The notes under the pieces were generated by a model. It made no database searches. It was not told where the DNA came from and was given only the letters and a program-made list of their open reading frames with translations. A stretch of 64,000 nt of DNA from Cucumis sativus. Its lineage: Eukaryota; Streptophyta; Magnoliopsida; Cucurbitales; Cucurbitaceae. This document shows, piece after piece, positions 52,678 through 64,000 of this stretch (the first letter of the stretch is position 1; every line of letters begins with the position of its first letter). The position numbers and the translations under genes were made by a program. The stretch is taken from positions 21,284,272 to 21,348,271 of the forward strand of contig NC_026659.2 in the NCBI RefSeq assembly GCF_000004075.3, given 5' to 3'.

Positions 52678-54132
52678 ATTGTATTTAAATTGCTTGAAGA
52701 TGTATTTAAATAGACTCCAAATTTAGTAAATCCTAACTAAATTGATATTTTGGGATGGACAAAGATTGCAGCTATAATAAAGTGAGATTTATCTATAATA
52801 TTTTTGAGTCGTTATATTTTAAACAATTTATTAACAAGTAATTATTATTAAATAATACATAACATATATTTTTAATACAAAATTGAAATTATATTTTAGA
52901 TTAGATTCCTTAATTTCGTCCCAAATTACGTTTATTATGACAGGAAGAAAATCTTTTGCTTTGCGTCTAATGTATGAAGACTTTGAAGGTTAGAAGGGGT
53001 GAAACTTTGATGGCGATGATTTTCGACTTTTAGAGGAAAATTAGGATTTTGATAAGTATTAATTGATTTGATTGTGTTCATAGGAAAAAATTAGAGGATA
53101 AATATAATCATTGTTTTTTGGGAGTTTGAGTTAATTATTGGTATTTGTGATTTGTTGAATAATTATATTTGGGACCATGCAAGTTTTTCCCTTAGGTCAT
53201 TTAAGAAATTGTTGCAACCTTTTTTTTTTCACATTGTTCGATTTGTTATTTTATCAATTTAAATTTAAAATTTTCATTTATCGAAAGTAAATATTTTATT
53301 TTGTTATTATTTTAGTCAATCCTTAAATAATATTCTATTACAATTAATAGGTAGCAATTTTACTAGGAAGTATATAGAATTATTTTTAAAAAAATTGAAA
53401 ATATAGCCGAGTCTATCATTAATTAATCAATATTTGTTAGTGTTAATATCATAATGTAGTAAATAAGAAGAGTTGCATACAAGAGATTTATTTGATATGG
53501 ATGTATGAACTATGCAAAACCTCCTTTACGAACTTGATTCCATGACACAGTCTACATAAATTTGTTCACGACGACACTCAAAACACAAAAATAAACAATG
53601 ATCTTTAAAATCTATTGGATTGTACAATAATGGCAATAAAAAAATCAATAATTTTCCTTATCTTTACAAGTAACCAACTATTAATCATAATACATTCTTT
53701 TTTAAAATTTTCATTGACATTTATTTACTTTTAACCATAAAAATCATAGATACTCTAAATGATACTCAACAACACTATAACGATGTGATGATTAAAAAAA
53801 ATCCAGATTGTTATAAATAACTCTTGGGCTTTACATTTTTACGTAACATGTACTAAAAAAAGTTTAATTTGTTTATTTCATGATAGTTCTTGTTTCGTTG
53901 GTTTGGTAATATTTTTGTTTCTTATAAAAAAATGTGATTGTTTATATTGGTGGCTAAAGGAAATTTTGCACCACACCCATTTAATGTAACGACTCATGAA
54001 CAATAAACAAATTTTAGTTATCAAATTTGTGGATAGGTAGAAGTGAGGGAGGGTGGATAAAACAATATATCACACACCAAGTTCACAACCTCGTAACCTC
54101 TTTTAGGTTCATTGCATCATGTCTTCTTCCAT

Positions 54133-54134
<2 letters not shown>

Positions 54135-54190
<56 letters not shown>

Positions 54191-54195
54191 TATAG
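54135..54195. repeat. (TA)n microsatellite in the polygalacturonase promoter
   Basis: About 60 bp of nearly uninterrupted TA repeats lies about 100 bp upstream of the ATG at 54293, in the position of the TATA region. Length variation here could affect expression. Confidence 0.9.
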
Positions 54196-54292
54196 ATCTT
54201 GAATGCAAAATAAAATATCATCGTTTCATACAAAATTTATAAACATCAAACATAAAGAAAATCTTAAAAGAGAGAAGAAGAAAAAAGACAGT

Positions 54293-56018
54293 ATGGGTGT
54301 GATTAAGTATTCAAATTTATTGGTTACTACATTCTTAATGTCATTGCTATCATTTACTATTGAGTCTCGATCTCATATTGATGTTATTTTTCCTTTGGAG
54401 AAGTATGGTAATATTGTGTCTGGTGCCGATGTCACTGAGGTATAAACACACAATAAAAATATATATCAAAGTGGTGACTTAATAAATTAATTAACTATTT
54501 TTGCTAACTTTTGTAGTTTTGTTACTTGTGAAACATAGGCTTTGAAAAATGCATGGAATGACGCATGTGCATCTGTTCATCCAAGTGCAGTGGTTATTCC
54601 AAAGGGAATATTTAAAGTAAGAGAAGGGAAATTTAAAGGTCCTTGCAAGAGCCCTATTGAAATTCGAGTTCGTGGAACATTGCAGGCTCCAAAACACCCT
54701 TATGGAGATAGCTGGATTACTTTTGCATATGTTGATAGAATGACACTATCAGGTGGAGGAGTTTTTGATGGCCAAGGAAAGACAGGTTGGGAAAAGAATG
54801 ATTGTCATAAACGTATAGATTGTGCTAACCTCCCCATTGTAAGTTCCATACCTTTTGTTTTCCTATCCATTAACCACATTCGTCTTAAGTGGTTCGTTAG
54901 ATTTTGTTCTCTATTATTTTCATTTTTACAATTTGATAAATGTGTTCTTAATATTATTCTATAATAATTAAAAAAATTAAATATTGAACGAAATTTAACC
55001 ATAAAAAATTAGGCAAAAGAGCTACTTTTTTATTAAAAAAATATCAAGACTAAATAGATAGAGAAAACTCACATTTTTCAATCCTTCCTAATAGTTTGTG
55101 CATGACTTTCTCACCCTATCTTTGACACGACTTATTGATAACATATCAAATGAGCAGAGTTTAAGATTCGACTTCATTACCAATTCGATTGTGAGGAGAA
55201 TAACATCACTCAATAGCAAAAACTTCCATGTCAACATCCTAGGGTGCAACAACCTCACATTCCAAGGTGTCAACATAATTGCACCAGAAGATAGTCCCAA
55301 CACAGATGGAATACACATTGGTCGATCAATTGGGATCTCAATCTTAAAATCTCGAATAGCAACAGGAGATGATTGCATCTCACTTGGAGATGGAAGCAAA
55401 CAAGTGAAAGTCGCCAATGTGACATGTGGGCCAGGTCATGGAATAAGCATAGGAAGTCTTGGAAAATACACTAACGAAGAACCTGTCGAAGGTGTCATAG
55501 TAAAGAATTGCACAATAATAAACACCACTAATGGTGTTAGGATCAAAACATGGCCAACCTCTCCTGCTGCTGGTATTGCCACCAACATGCATTTTTCAGA
55601 CATTACAATGGTCAACGTTAGCAACCCAATTCTCATAGACCAAGAGTATTGTCCATGGAATCAGTGCAATCGCGAGGTATATTGATCACATTCTTAAAAC
55701 TTTGATTTTGAAATTCTTCGTGCATGTCAACTTTATGAATAAACGTTAATTTTTACTTTCATTTTTCAGATTCCGTCAAATATTAAGATTAATAAAGTGA
55801 GCTTCGAAAACATTAGAGGAAGTTCTGCAACTCCAGTGGCAGTCAAACTTATTTGTAGTAGCAACCTACCATGTGACGAAGTAAAAGTAGCCAACATTGA
55901 CCTCATTTATAATGGAATAAATGGTTCTATTACATCTCAATGCATGAATGTGAAACCAATCATTTCAGGAATACAAAATCCTTCGATTTGCTCTTCTTAC
56001 ACTACCGCTTCAAAATGA
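54293..56018 (+). CDS. Polygalacturonase (GH28)
   Basis: Four exons, 54293-54439, 54539-54838, 55158-55676 and 55770-56018, all phase 0, give 404 aa, usual for GH28. A signal peptide (about residues 1-25, MGVIKYSNLLVTTFLMSLL) indicates secretion to the cell wall, where the family hydrolyses alpha-1,4-galacturonan in pectin. All four family motifs are intact: SPNTDGIHIG (NTD 197-199), ATGDDCISLG (DD 220-221), CGPGHGISIGSLG (H243) and GVRIKTW (RIK 277-279). Lack of a long propeptide and the overall look suit the exo-type/pollen-like clade, but endo versus exo action cannot be decided from sequence alone. A solo LTR lies 180 bp downstream. Confidence 0.94.
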
Positions 56019-56195
56019 TGGACAACCTTACTTAGAATATAAGACACCTCATTTGTCTTTTGTTTTTTACTTTTCCAAACAAACAAGAGGTTGTAATGTC
56101 TCAAGCTTGATAATATGGGTTCCCTAGATTTATTAATGAAATTTCTTATGTAATTAATATAAACAGTAGTCTTAAATTTAGATTCCTTTTGTCAC

Positions 56196-56807
56196 TGTTG
56201 AAAAATAAATTTTGACTAATTAGATTATGTCACATCATCACAGTAAATATGGTCCAACAAATAAATGAGCTCAAGCCCAAGTTCAAAAAGCGAATGGGCC
56301 TAAGTCCAAGCCCAATTCGCAAATAGGCTCAAGTCCAAGCCCAACAAGCAAATGAGTCGAAGTCCAAGCCCACCAAGCAAATGAGCTCAAGCCCACCTAA
56401 AGCCCATAAAATTTATCTATAAATAGAGTTCATTGTCATTCAATTCTGGGGGTCTTTGGTTAATGAATAATTGAAACTCTGAAGAATTGAATATTCAAAC
56501 TTCTATAAAGCTCCCAAGACGTGCAAGTTCTTATCGAATTCCAGAAAACTTAGACTTGCAACTACAATATCCTAAAGATCGAATTCCAGAAGACTTAGAC
56601 TTGCAACTACAATATCCTAAAGATCGAAGATCAATAAATTTTAAGTTTTTATCTTGTATTCGAGAGATCAAACTTTACTTGAATTCCATAAGACTAAAAC
56701 TCAAATAGACTTGCAATTACAACATCATAAAGACCGAAGATCAATATTCATCAATATAACAAAGTTTAATTTCACGAATTATATTTATTTGAAATCTCGT
56801 GTGAACA
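56196..56807 (+). mobile_element. Solo LTR with 5-bp target-site duplication GTCAC
   Basis: The element begins TGTTGAAAAATAAATTTT at 56196 and ends TCTCGTGTGAACA at 56807. It is flanked on both sides by GTCAC (56191-56195 and 56808-56812). Inside are repeated aagcccaag-type words (56270-56405), a TATA-like tataaataga near 56420 and a tandem 45-bp repeat, as expected of an LTR with its own promoter. No internal domain is present, so it is a solo LTR left by recombination. Confidence 0.85.
56535..56624. repeat. 45-bp tandem duplication inside the solo LTR
   Basis: Two units (56535-56579 and 56580-56624) differ at a single position (agaaaact versus agaagact). A third diverged copy follows near 56680-56745. 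Confidence 0.8.
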
Positions 56808-56953
56808 GTCACTTTCAATGAAATACCCCTATTTGTTGATAAATTTTACCAAATTTTATAAAATAATTTCTTATATATATATATATATATGAAGTTATAA
56901 TGGACTTAAAATATAATAACTATAAATTCTTTACCGACTTTACTTGGACTATG

Positions 56954-57051
56954 CCTTTATAATTAATATCTCACATTGTTTTCTTATTTGGACCTGACCT
57001 CTCCTTTATAATTAATATCTCACATTGTTTTCTTATTTGGACCTGACCTCT
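56954..57051. repeat. Exact 49-bp tandem duplication
   Basis: Two identical 49-bp units (56954-57002 and 57003-57051) starting cctttataattaatatctc lie head to tail in intergenic DNA. Confidence 0.9.
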
Positions 57052-60000
57052 ATTCATTCATATACCCTCGTATAAATTCAAATGTTAAATAAAATCAAAT
57101 GAAAATAAAGTAAAATCAACATACCTTTTATTCTCGAGAGAATGTGAGTTTAATTTAAAATATCATTACCCAAAGTTATTTCAAATACACACTTATATAA
57201 GTTTTCCTTACAATCCATGTTTAAGAATTAAATTCATTTAACATCTCAACTTTCATTTGTGTTCTTATTTATTGTATTATTGGAATACATTGTGTGGCAT
57301 GGACATCCATGTTAGTCTTCAATTTAAGAAGTGAACTTGATTGGAGTGAGAAAATTAGTCCTTCCAATGTTTAAGCAAAAATTAGTTTTTTTGACAAACA
57401 AATAATGGTTTAACTACATCATACCTCTAGTGATGTATGTAGAAATTTTGTCGACAACACTTGACCTACTAATAATATTGGTACATGATCAATTTTTTAC
57501 ATATATATTGAGTAATTATAACGGATAGTAATTTTATAAATAATAATTAATCACATAGCAACATTTTTAAAAGAATTACAAATATAACAAAATGTATCTA
57601 TGATAAAAGGTTATAGTTAGATCAATATCTGCAACATGGTTTATCAATTATACATTTAACTTTGACCAATTTTGCTATATTGACATCTTTTTTAATGTTG
57701 CTATGTATGCTAATATTTTGAATAGATGACTATAGAAATAGCAAACTTATAGATAACAACTTGAAAAATAACAAAAGGTGGCAGGAATAAGAAAAACAGC
57801 AAAAACTAAACGTGTCTATTTATTTAATTATATTAATCTTGAACCTACTCCTGGTTATAAAATAATTCATAGATTCAAAATAAAAGTATAAAGTTATTTG
57901 AGAGTCCTTTTAAAATTAGATAGATTAAAAAGATAGATTTTTAAAATGTATGCACTAAAGAATAGTATATTTTTAAAATTCAATAAAATTAAACAGTTAT
58001 CTTTTAAAATTAGGAAAACTAAAATAAAAAAACGTTAGTTAATTAATATTAACATCAATTTGAGGAAGGCTAAATGTGTCTTTTCCGACTTTTCTCATTT
58101 CATCAAAAATCATTTCCACCGTTCTATTGGCTTTTCTGCTCCTATTCCCTTGCGACACGTGTGATTGCCACAATGGTCATTTTAGCCAAATTTATCATTT
58201 CAAATATATGAAATCAAATAATGAGATTGCATATCTCCTCTCCTACTAGTGGCATCCTTGTTTTTGTAATATTTTATTGGGTTGATTTTAATGTATTTGA
58301 ACCTTACTTTAATTATAGACCAAGTATATGATTTGACAATGAAAGGTCACTATACTTTTTACAATTGGGGTCCAATACTTTTCCATTTCCAATGCTGTTG
58401 TGTATTTTAGTTGAGTTTACTATTGAAAATACTTTTATTTAAACATTTTCCCTTCAATTCAGTGATAGTGATGTGATATTAAAAACAAATACGTTTCTTT
58501 ATTGGGTTCTCTTAATTCAACTCACCTATATGGACTTTACAAATATTCATGTCTTAAATTGTAATAAACCAACGTTATTAGAAAGAAGAGAAGCAAGAAT
58601 TAATGATTTTATCCTTTGGGGTGCCTTTATTTTTCAAAGAATGTTGGGATGATCTTTAAATATTTTTTTAAAAAGAATATTTAAATGATTATTATATAAT
58701 TTTCTTAATACGGAACGATTTGAAGAAATAACTTTGTGGATGACACATACAAATTTCAATTGAGTTAGGATCTTTTTGATAAATGATTGTTAGAGTTGTT
58801 TAACGGTTAGATTTTGTTTAGAACGTGTTTAAAATTGAGTCTCTAATTTTGAAACATTATATTAATTGAACTATACTTATTTTGAAAGTTACTATTAGTT
58901 TGTGAAAAATGTTATGGTCATTTTAGATTTAGGTTGACATATTAATTAATCAACTACATGTTTTTGTTTTTATGATTGAGATGGACCTCTTTCTCGTCTA
59001 TTGCCAATTAAAGTTGTGCCATCACGATTCCACTCGATCAAAGTGTTAATTTGACATTGGAACGTTGGTAAATGAATCAAATTCATTTTTTTAATTTTTA
59101 AAGTGAATTAAACCAACCAATTTAAAGATTTTGTTTCGACTAGAAATCAAACTTATAAAGAAATGTATATTTGTAGTTAATATTATGAGTACTGTTTACA
59201 ATTTTTTAAAATATAAAAATGTGGACGATATAACTAGATTTTTTAAAAATATAATGAAAACTATAAATAAAATTTTTGTAGGCATTTTAAAAAGTGGAAA
59301 TATTTATTATTTATATTGCATTCATATAAATGTTTGGTAGATTTTTTCTACTATATAGTAAATAAGATTGATTCGCCCTTTCCCTTTTACATTAATATCC
59401 AAACTATAAAATGTCTACAAGTTGACCCAAAAAAAAAGATAATATCATATTTGAAAGTCCACAGCAATTTATCTATAAAATAAATTTTAAAAAAGCAAGC
59501 CATAAATAAAATAAATAAATAGATAATAATAACAATAAAGGCTAAACTAAATTAATTAAGTCGTTTTAATTTGAAAGAGAGAAAGAAAAGGAAAGGAAAT
59601 AAGAGTTAGATATGGTGAGAGGCCGCCTCGCCCCGCCCCAGGCTTGTAGGCAACAAGAACCGAAAGCATTCATCACCACGCAAATTCCAATTTTGAATTT
59701 GGACGCAAACCCATCCCAATACATAAATAACCTTAATGCAAACCTTTTTTGTTATTTTGTCATTTATTTTTATAGTTAATAATTTCAAATCAATGACTTT
59801 TCTTTTTCTTGTTTTATTTAAAAAAAGGTTTTTGTTTCAATAGCATATTGATATTTTATATAAATGATATTCGAAATCACCATCTGATTATTTTATTTTA
59901 TTTGTTGACAACTCTACACGTTTGTACTTGCAAAATTTTAAATATAATAAAATAAAGAAAAATATTTATTAGTATATTTATTTTTTGTCATAATTTTTTT

Positions 60001-60900
60001 TAAAATTCATGTATAATTATTAACTTATTTAACTTTTTTGAATAAAAAATTATTAGCAATCAGACGATGGATTTGATTAGGCTAGCTATTTCTTTTATTG
60101 TGTGTGTGAGACAACATCAATCAAGATTTTACAAATAAGGAGGAATGATGAGTAGGAGAAAAATAAATAAATGTACGAAATTTAAGTGAAAACTAAATGT
60201 TATAGTCTGAAAATAAAGTAAAAATACTTAACCCGAATGCAAAAGTAAATAACATTATGAGAGGCATAATTAGAAAATGTTGTTGATGTCAATTTTTCGT
60301 GTGTGGTCTGTAATGAAATATTACAAGTCAATAAGTTTGTCGAAACCAATAAGTTTGTCGAGGTGGATCATCCACCCAATACATTCATTTTAGTTTTGGA
60401 GTTAGAAATTGAGACTAAACCATTTTAATAAGTTCAATATACGTGATTGTATTTGAATTAATTGAGTTTTTTCGATATTTGTATAGATGGATTAAAAATG
60501 TTAGATGAAGTTATGTAATTAAAGATGGGAAAGAAAAATTGAGTTAGTTGATAAACATTAAAAGGGTAAAAAATAGAAAATTGTAATATGTAATTAATTT
60601 GTTTATGGTTGTATTTTTAAAAATAATACATGTACACTTTTTGTATAAGAACGGAATATGTTCTTAATACATCCTATAAGAAAAACGAACGAGGATTTTG
60701 TAAAAGCACTGAATCCTCTTTATTTCTATGCTGACAAGATGATTGATGAGGAGAGGCAACCTCCTCTGATGAACGACGTCCAATGACCATGAATTCCAAA
60801 TCTTTTCCGGCAAATTAATTTGTTTCCATCCACAAAATCTCTTCCATTTCCTCCGATACCGTCTCCCTTCATTCATTCAACACTCCCTCTCTAGTTCTCC
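57052..60900. other. Intergenic region and SULTR4 promoter
   Basis: The segment 57510-57745 is a palindromic repeat and 57735-57885 the second copy of the 52.2-kb repeat. At 59620-59645 there is an isolated GC-rich patch (ggccgcctcgccccgcccc). The remaining sequence is AT-rich with no gene. The last ~250 bp before 60,937 form the SULTR4 promoter and leader. Confidence 0.5.
57510..57745. repeat. Palindromic MITE-like repeat, copy 5
   Basis: It contains ggatagtaattttataa, atagcaacatttttaaaag, ttttgctatattgac and aatgttgctatgtatg, the inverted arms of the family. The central core is diverged. Confidence 0.65.
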
Positions 60901-60920
60901 ATCGGAATCCATACAACTCC

Positions 60921-60929
60921 ATGCGCTGA
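60921..60929 (+). promoter_or_regulatory. Two-codon uORF before the SULTR4 start
   Basis: The leader contains ATG CGC TGA (60921-60929), a Met-Arg-stop frame ending 8 nt before the main ATG at 60938. Such minimal uORFs can stall ribosomes or limit initiation downstream. Whether 60921 lies in the transcript depends on the TSS, which is not visible, though leader-like CT-rich sequence extends further upstream. Confidence 0.5.
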
Positions 60930-60937
60930 TTTTGCGC

Positions 60938-63931
60938 ATGGAGATTACATACTCATCACCTAGCGCCAACAGTCTTTCTTTCTCTAATTCCGCCATGCCT
61001 ACCTCCGGCCGACCTGTTAAGGTTATTCCATTGCAGCATCCTACTACGTCGTCGTCTTCTACGACTGGTGGCTTTGGCGCCGGTACTCTGGTGAAGTCAT
61101 GGACGACGAAGGTTAAGCGGATGACTTGGATTCACTGGATGGAGCTTCTCTTACCTTGTTCTCGTTGGATTAGAACGTATAAATGGCGGGAGTATTTACA
61201 GAGCGATCTCTTGTCTGGGATTACTATTGGTATCATGCTCGTTCCGCAGGTATGTTCGTTCTTTTTTTTGTTCTCGAAGTTTGATTCAGAAATGATTTGT
61301 GGCAGTTCGATTTTTTTTTTCTTTTGTTTAGTTGTTGAGGAAGATAGGAAAGAAATTACAAGAGATTTGAGTGTTGTTTGGTAGCTTAAAACAAAGAATA
61401 AGTCAATTATGCCAATCGAGTGTTTTTGTTTTTGGAATTTTTTACGTTGCATCCCGATTGGTTGTAGCTAAAAAATTGAACAGTGTTTTAAACCGAAAAG
61501 AAAATTCACTGAAGTGTATTTGCTGAAATTCACTAAATCTGTTTCAGGACACTTTATTTTATTTTTTTCCCTTTTTTGTTCTTTTTTCATGGGTAAGTAA
61601 CTTCAAGTCCGGTTCCTCATCCTTAATGACCTTAATGATTTCTGGAGCCATTTACTTTGGGTGATTATGAATGTTTTTGGGTTTACGTCCACTCTGTAAT
61701 CAGTCTAAGTTCAAGTTTAGTACGAGTACCACAATTGGCAGTTCCTTTAAACGTTCAGTCTTGTTTATGGAACGAGAACAAATTATCACCATTGGATTTC
61801 TAGTTCAATCAGTCAAGCAAGGAAATATTGATGTTTGAACAATCTTGTCTTGACATCAACTATCTTATATTTCCCCTGATTCAGCTCTTCAATCATGTTG
61901 CTTGTCATTTCAAAAGTTTCATTTCATCGATTTTGCGAGTTACGTTACAATGTAACTGATGATTTTTGAAAATGAGCAATGAACATTAAAATCTGTACAA
62001 GTTACAACTAAGACAGTCAGATTGAATTGTCACCATAGATATCATTTTTGTTTTGTATAGATTAGTAACTTCAAAAGATCTATTATGGCATAATGTAAAT
62101 TTTCTTACCATAGATCAAGTTTCTGTTGTTGAAGATTTTGACCTGTCTTAGACTCTATTTTACTTAAATATTTCACAATAGTTGACTTAAGTTATGGTCT
62201 GACCGCTTGTTCTGATTTACCAGGCAATGTCTTATGCAAAACTAGCCGGGCTTCGACCGATATATGGACTTTGTAAGCTAACAAATCTTTAATTGAAAGG
62301 AAACTGTTCTGATGGCGTTGGTGTCTTTTTCTTCCCTACATTTTGCTAACGTTTATATGCTCATAGATTTGAAAGCCTCTCTGTATTACATAACCTATTT
62401 TCATTTAACTCTATACTTTTTATTGCAAGGCAGATTCAGGTTTTCTCCCTTTGTTTGTCTATGCAATATTTGGTTCTTCTCGTCAGCTTGCCGTTGGTCC
62501 AGTAGCATTGGTTTCTTTACTGGTTTCCAATGTCTTGGGTGGAATTGTCAATTCATCTGAGGAATTATATACTGAACTCGCTATATTATTGGCACTTATG
62601 GTTGGAATATTGGAATGCACAATGGGTCTTTTGAGGTAGGTATCCCTTCCCACTTCATGAGAAATTTGTTTCATGTAAAAGGTTATTATTTCATATCTCA
62701 ATATATTTATATTGATATTTGACAAATTAGGCAGTTGAATCAGCAAACTTATATGTAATTAATCACCAATTACATTGATAAAACGTGTTATAGCACTTAT
62801 CAAACTGAACCTTGAACAAAATTATTGGTTTTTATCCTATTTAGTGACTGTGTTATAACTAAAACATTGTTTTCGGAATACTTGAAACGGAAGCATTATT
62901 TTTGGAGGGTGAATGTTTCACTTATATAATAACAGCTAGTACCTTAACCAACTGTCTAATGGCAGAATCCTTTTGTAGAATTGGGTATGAAGAAAACTAG
63001 TCTCCTAATAATTCTATTATTTGATTAATTTGATTAAATTTGTCCTAATTAGATACTCTATTTCACTATTTTGTTGCCTTTTATCAGGCTTGGATGGCTT
63101 ATTCGCTTTATCAGCCACTCTGTAATCTCTGGCTTTACTACAGCTTCTGCCTTTGTGATTGGATTATCCCAAGTGAAATACTTTCTGGGGTATGATGTAT
63201 CAAGAAGTAGCAGAATCATCCCTCTTATTGAGAGCATAATAGCTGGAGCAGACGGGGTATGTGTTGCGGGTCTTGTATTAATTTTTTTTTGGTGATTTGT
63301 ATTAGAGTAGCTTCAAACTAGAAACTTTTCATGCAAATCCGATTAATAAATACCTGATCGAACTTAATTCCAATGGACAGTGCTGTCTCTCTTTCTAATC
63401 TCCTTAGGATGCACTTTAAAGTATTTTACATCAACTCCTATTTTGGCAATTAAGTTAAAGTTCTAATCTTGAATTTTGAAATCTCCTTTACTTGGTAAGC
63501 AATTCCACTTTAACGCTCATGGCATATTTAGTTTGGAACATCAACTAATACACCACAGAACAAACAAGGGAAAAATTAAATTGATAAAGTATCTTTGCAT
63601 GAGATTGTTTTTACAGGATTTGGATCTTATTCAGTTTTCTATATGTTTACCGTCTAATGGAGATTTTAATATGTAGTTCTTATGGGCACCTTTTATAATG
63701 GGATCAGCTATCCTTGCGGTACTCCAAATCATGAAGCATTTGGTATGGAATTTTATCTATAATCTACTTATTAATAATAGTAAATTATCATCAGATTCTT
63801 ATGATTTTAGCATTTGTGATTAGGGAAAAACAAGGAAGCACTTACGGTTTCTCAGAGTTGCTGGTCCCCTTACAGCAGTTGTTATGGGCACAACTTTAGC
63901 GAAAGTATTAAATCTACCTTCCATCTCTTTG
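60938..63931 (+). CDS. Sulfate transporter, SULTR4 group (5' part; runs off the window)
   Basis: Six in-phase exons are visible: 60938-61249, 62224-62272, 62434-62635, 63088-63256, 63677-63742 and 63824-63931, giving 302 aa. The next exon lies beyond the window. A Ser/Thr-rich cytosolic N-terminus precedes WREYLQSDLLSGITIGIMLV, the first SLC26/SulP membrane segment. PQAMSYAKLAGLRPIYGLYS follows, the conserved sulfate-transporter signature region. Then come GSSRQLAVGPVALVSLL, LGWLIRFISHSVISGFTTA and further hydrophobic helices. The N-terminal leader and IHWMELLLPCSRW type motif point to group 4, the tonoplast transporters that export sulfate from the vacuole. The C-terminal STAS domain is outside. 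ATG 60938 was chosen because the upstream ATG at 60921 stops after two codons. Confidence 0.92.
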
Positions 63932-64000
63932 GTAAGCAATTATAATAAAAAGAAATTAAGATCCTTTCTCGGTCTGTTTGTTACTTTATGCAGATTCAAC

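Larger units (their letters stand above)
51340..54134. other. AT-rich intergenic region with repeats
   Basis: Two repeat segments are recorded separately (52170-52305 and 52330-52677). The segment 53335-53430 is a half copy of the palindromic family (tagcaattttacta ... gagtctatcattaatt). No coding sequence was recognised. Confidence 0.55.

Noticed and set aside
55088-55636. Minus-strand frames inside the polygalacturonase gene
   Set aside because: Antisense shadows of exon 3, which carries all GH28 motifs in the sense frame.
60664-60876. 70-codon minus-strand frame upstream of the sulfate transporter
   Set aside because: It covers the CT-rich leader of the plus-strand gene and has no domain.

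Overview
This is nuclear DNA of a flowering plant. The genes are split by AT-rich GT-AG introns, encode land-plant families, and lie in very AT-rich intergenic DNA full of decayed transposons and short palindromic repeats. The repeat style (a dispersed palindrome carrying the core tatcactgatag, and a recurrent copia-like LTR) and the protein sequences suggest a eudicot, probably Cucurbitaceae. That placement is inference from pattern memory, not a database result.

Eight protein-coding genes can be read exon by exon with consistent reading phase. From left to right: (1) an ITN1-like ankyrin/PGG membrane protein (803-3465, minus, 590 aa); (2) cytosolic ribosomal protein L35/uL29 (7317-8573, minus, 123 aa); (3) a TRM-type DUF4378 protein (10366-14021, minus, 794 aa from the most conservative start, with 5' exons reaching 15198); (4) a small 'plant protein 1589' / RPGE-like protein (24213-25105, minus, 95 aa); (5) chloroplast-lumen PsbP-like protein 1 (45541-48555, plus, 236 aa); (6) cytosolic ribosomal protein L23A/uL23 (49445-51106, minus, 153 aa); (7) a GH28 polygalacturonase (54293-56018, plus, 404 aa); (8) the 5' half of a group 4 (vacuolar) sulfate transporter (60938 to the window edge, plus, 302 aa visible). 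They do not form one pathway. The two ribosomal protein genes share telo-box promoter motifs, and the RPGE-like gene and PPL1 both relate to photosynthesis.

Between genes, 15.6-24.2 kb and 25.5-45.4 kb are gene-poor. The second gap holds a set of old duplicated non-coding modules (26.7-36.8 kb), two decayed copies of one LTR family (38.7-42.4 kb), a tandem repeat with a pyrimidine tract (42.5-43.2 kb), and an orphan GC-richer block (43.4-44.0 kb) that looks like a minus-strand E2F/TATA promoter with no recognisable gene behind it. A clean solo LTR with a 5-bp target-site duplication lies just downstream of the polygalacturonase gene. The best leads are the 5' end of the TRM gene, where splicing could switch between a 42-codon uORF and an in-frame N-terminal extension; a two-codon uORF just ahead of the sulfate transporter start; the duplicated motif-rich modules; and the orphan E2F promoter. 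I found no convincing entirely new system.
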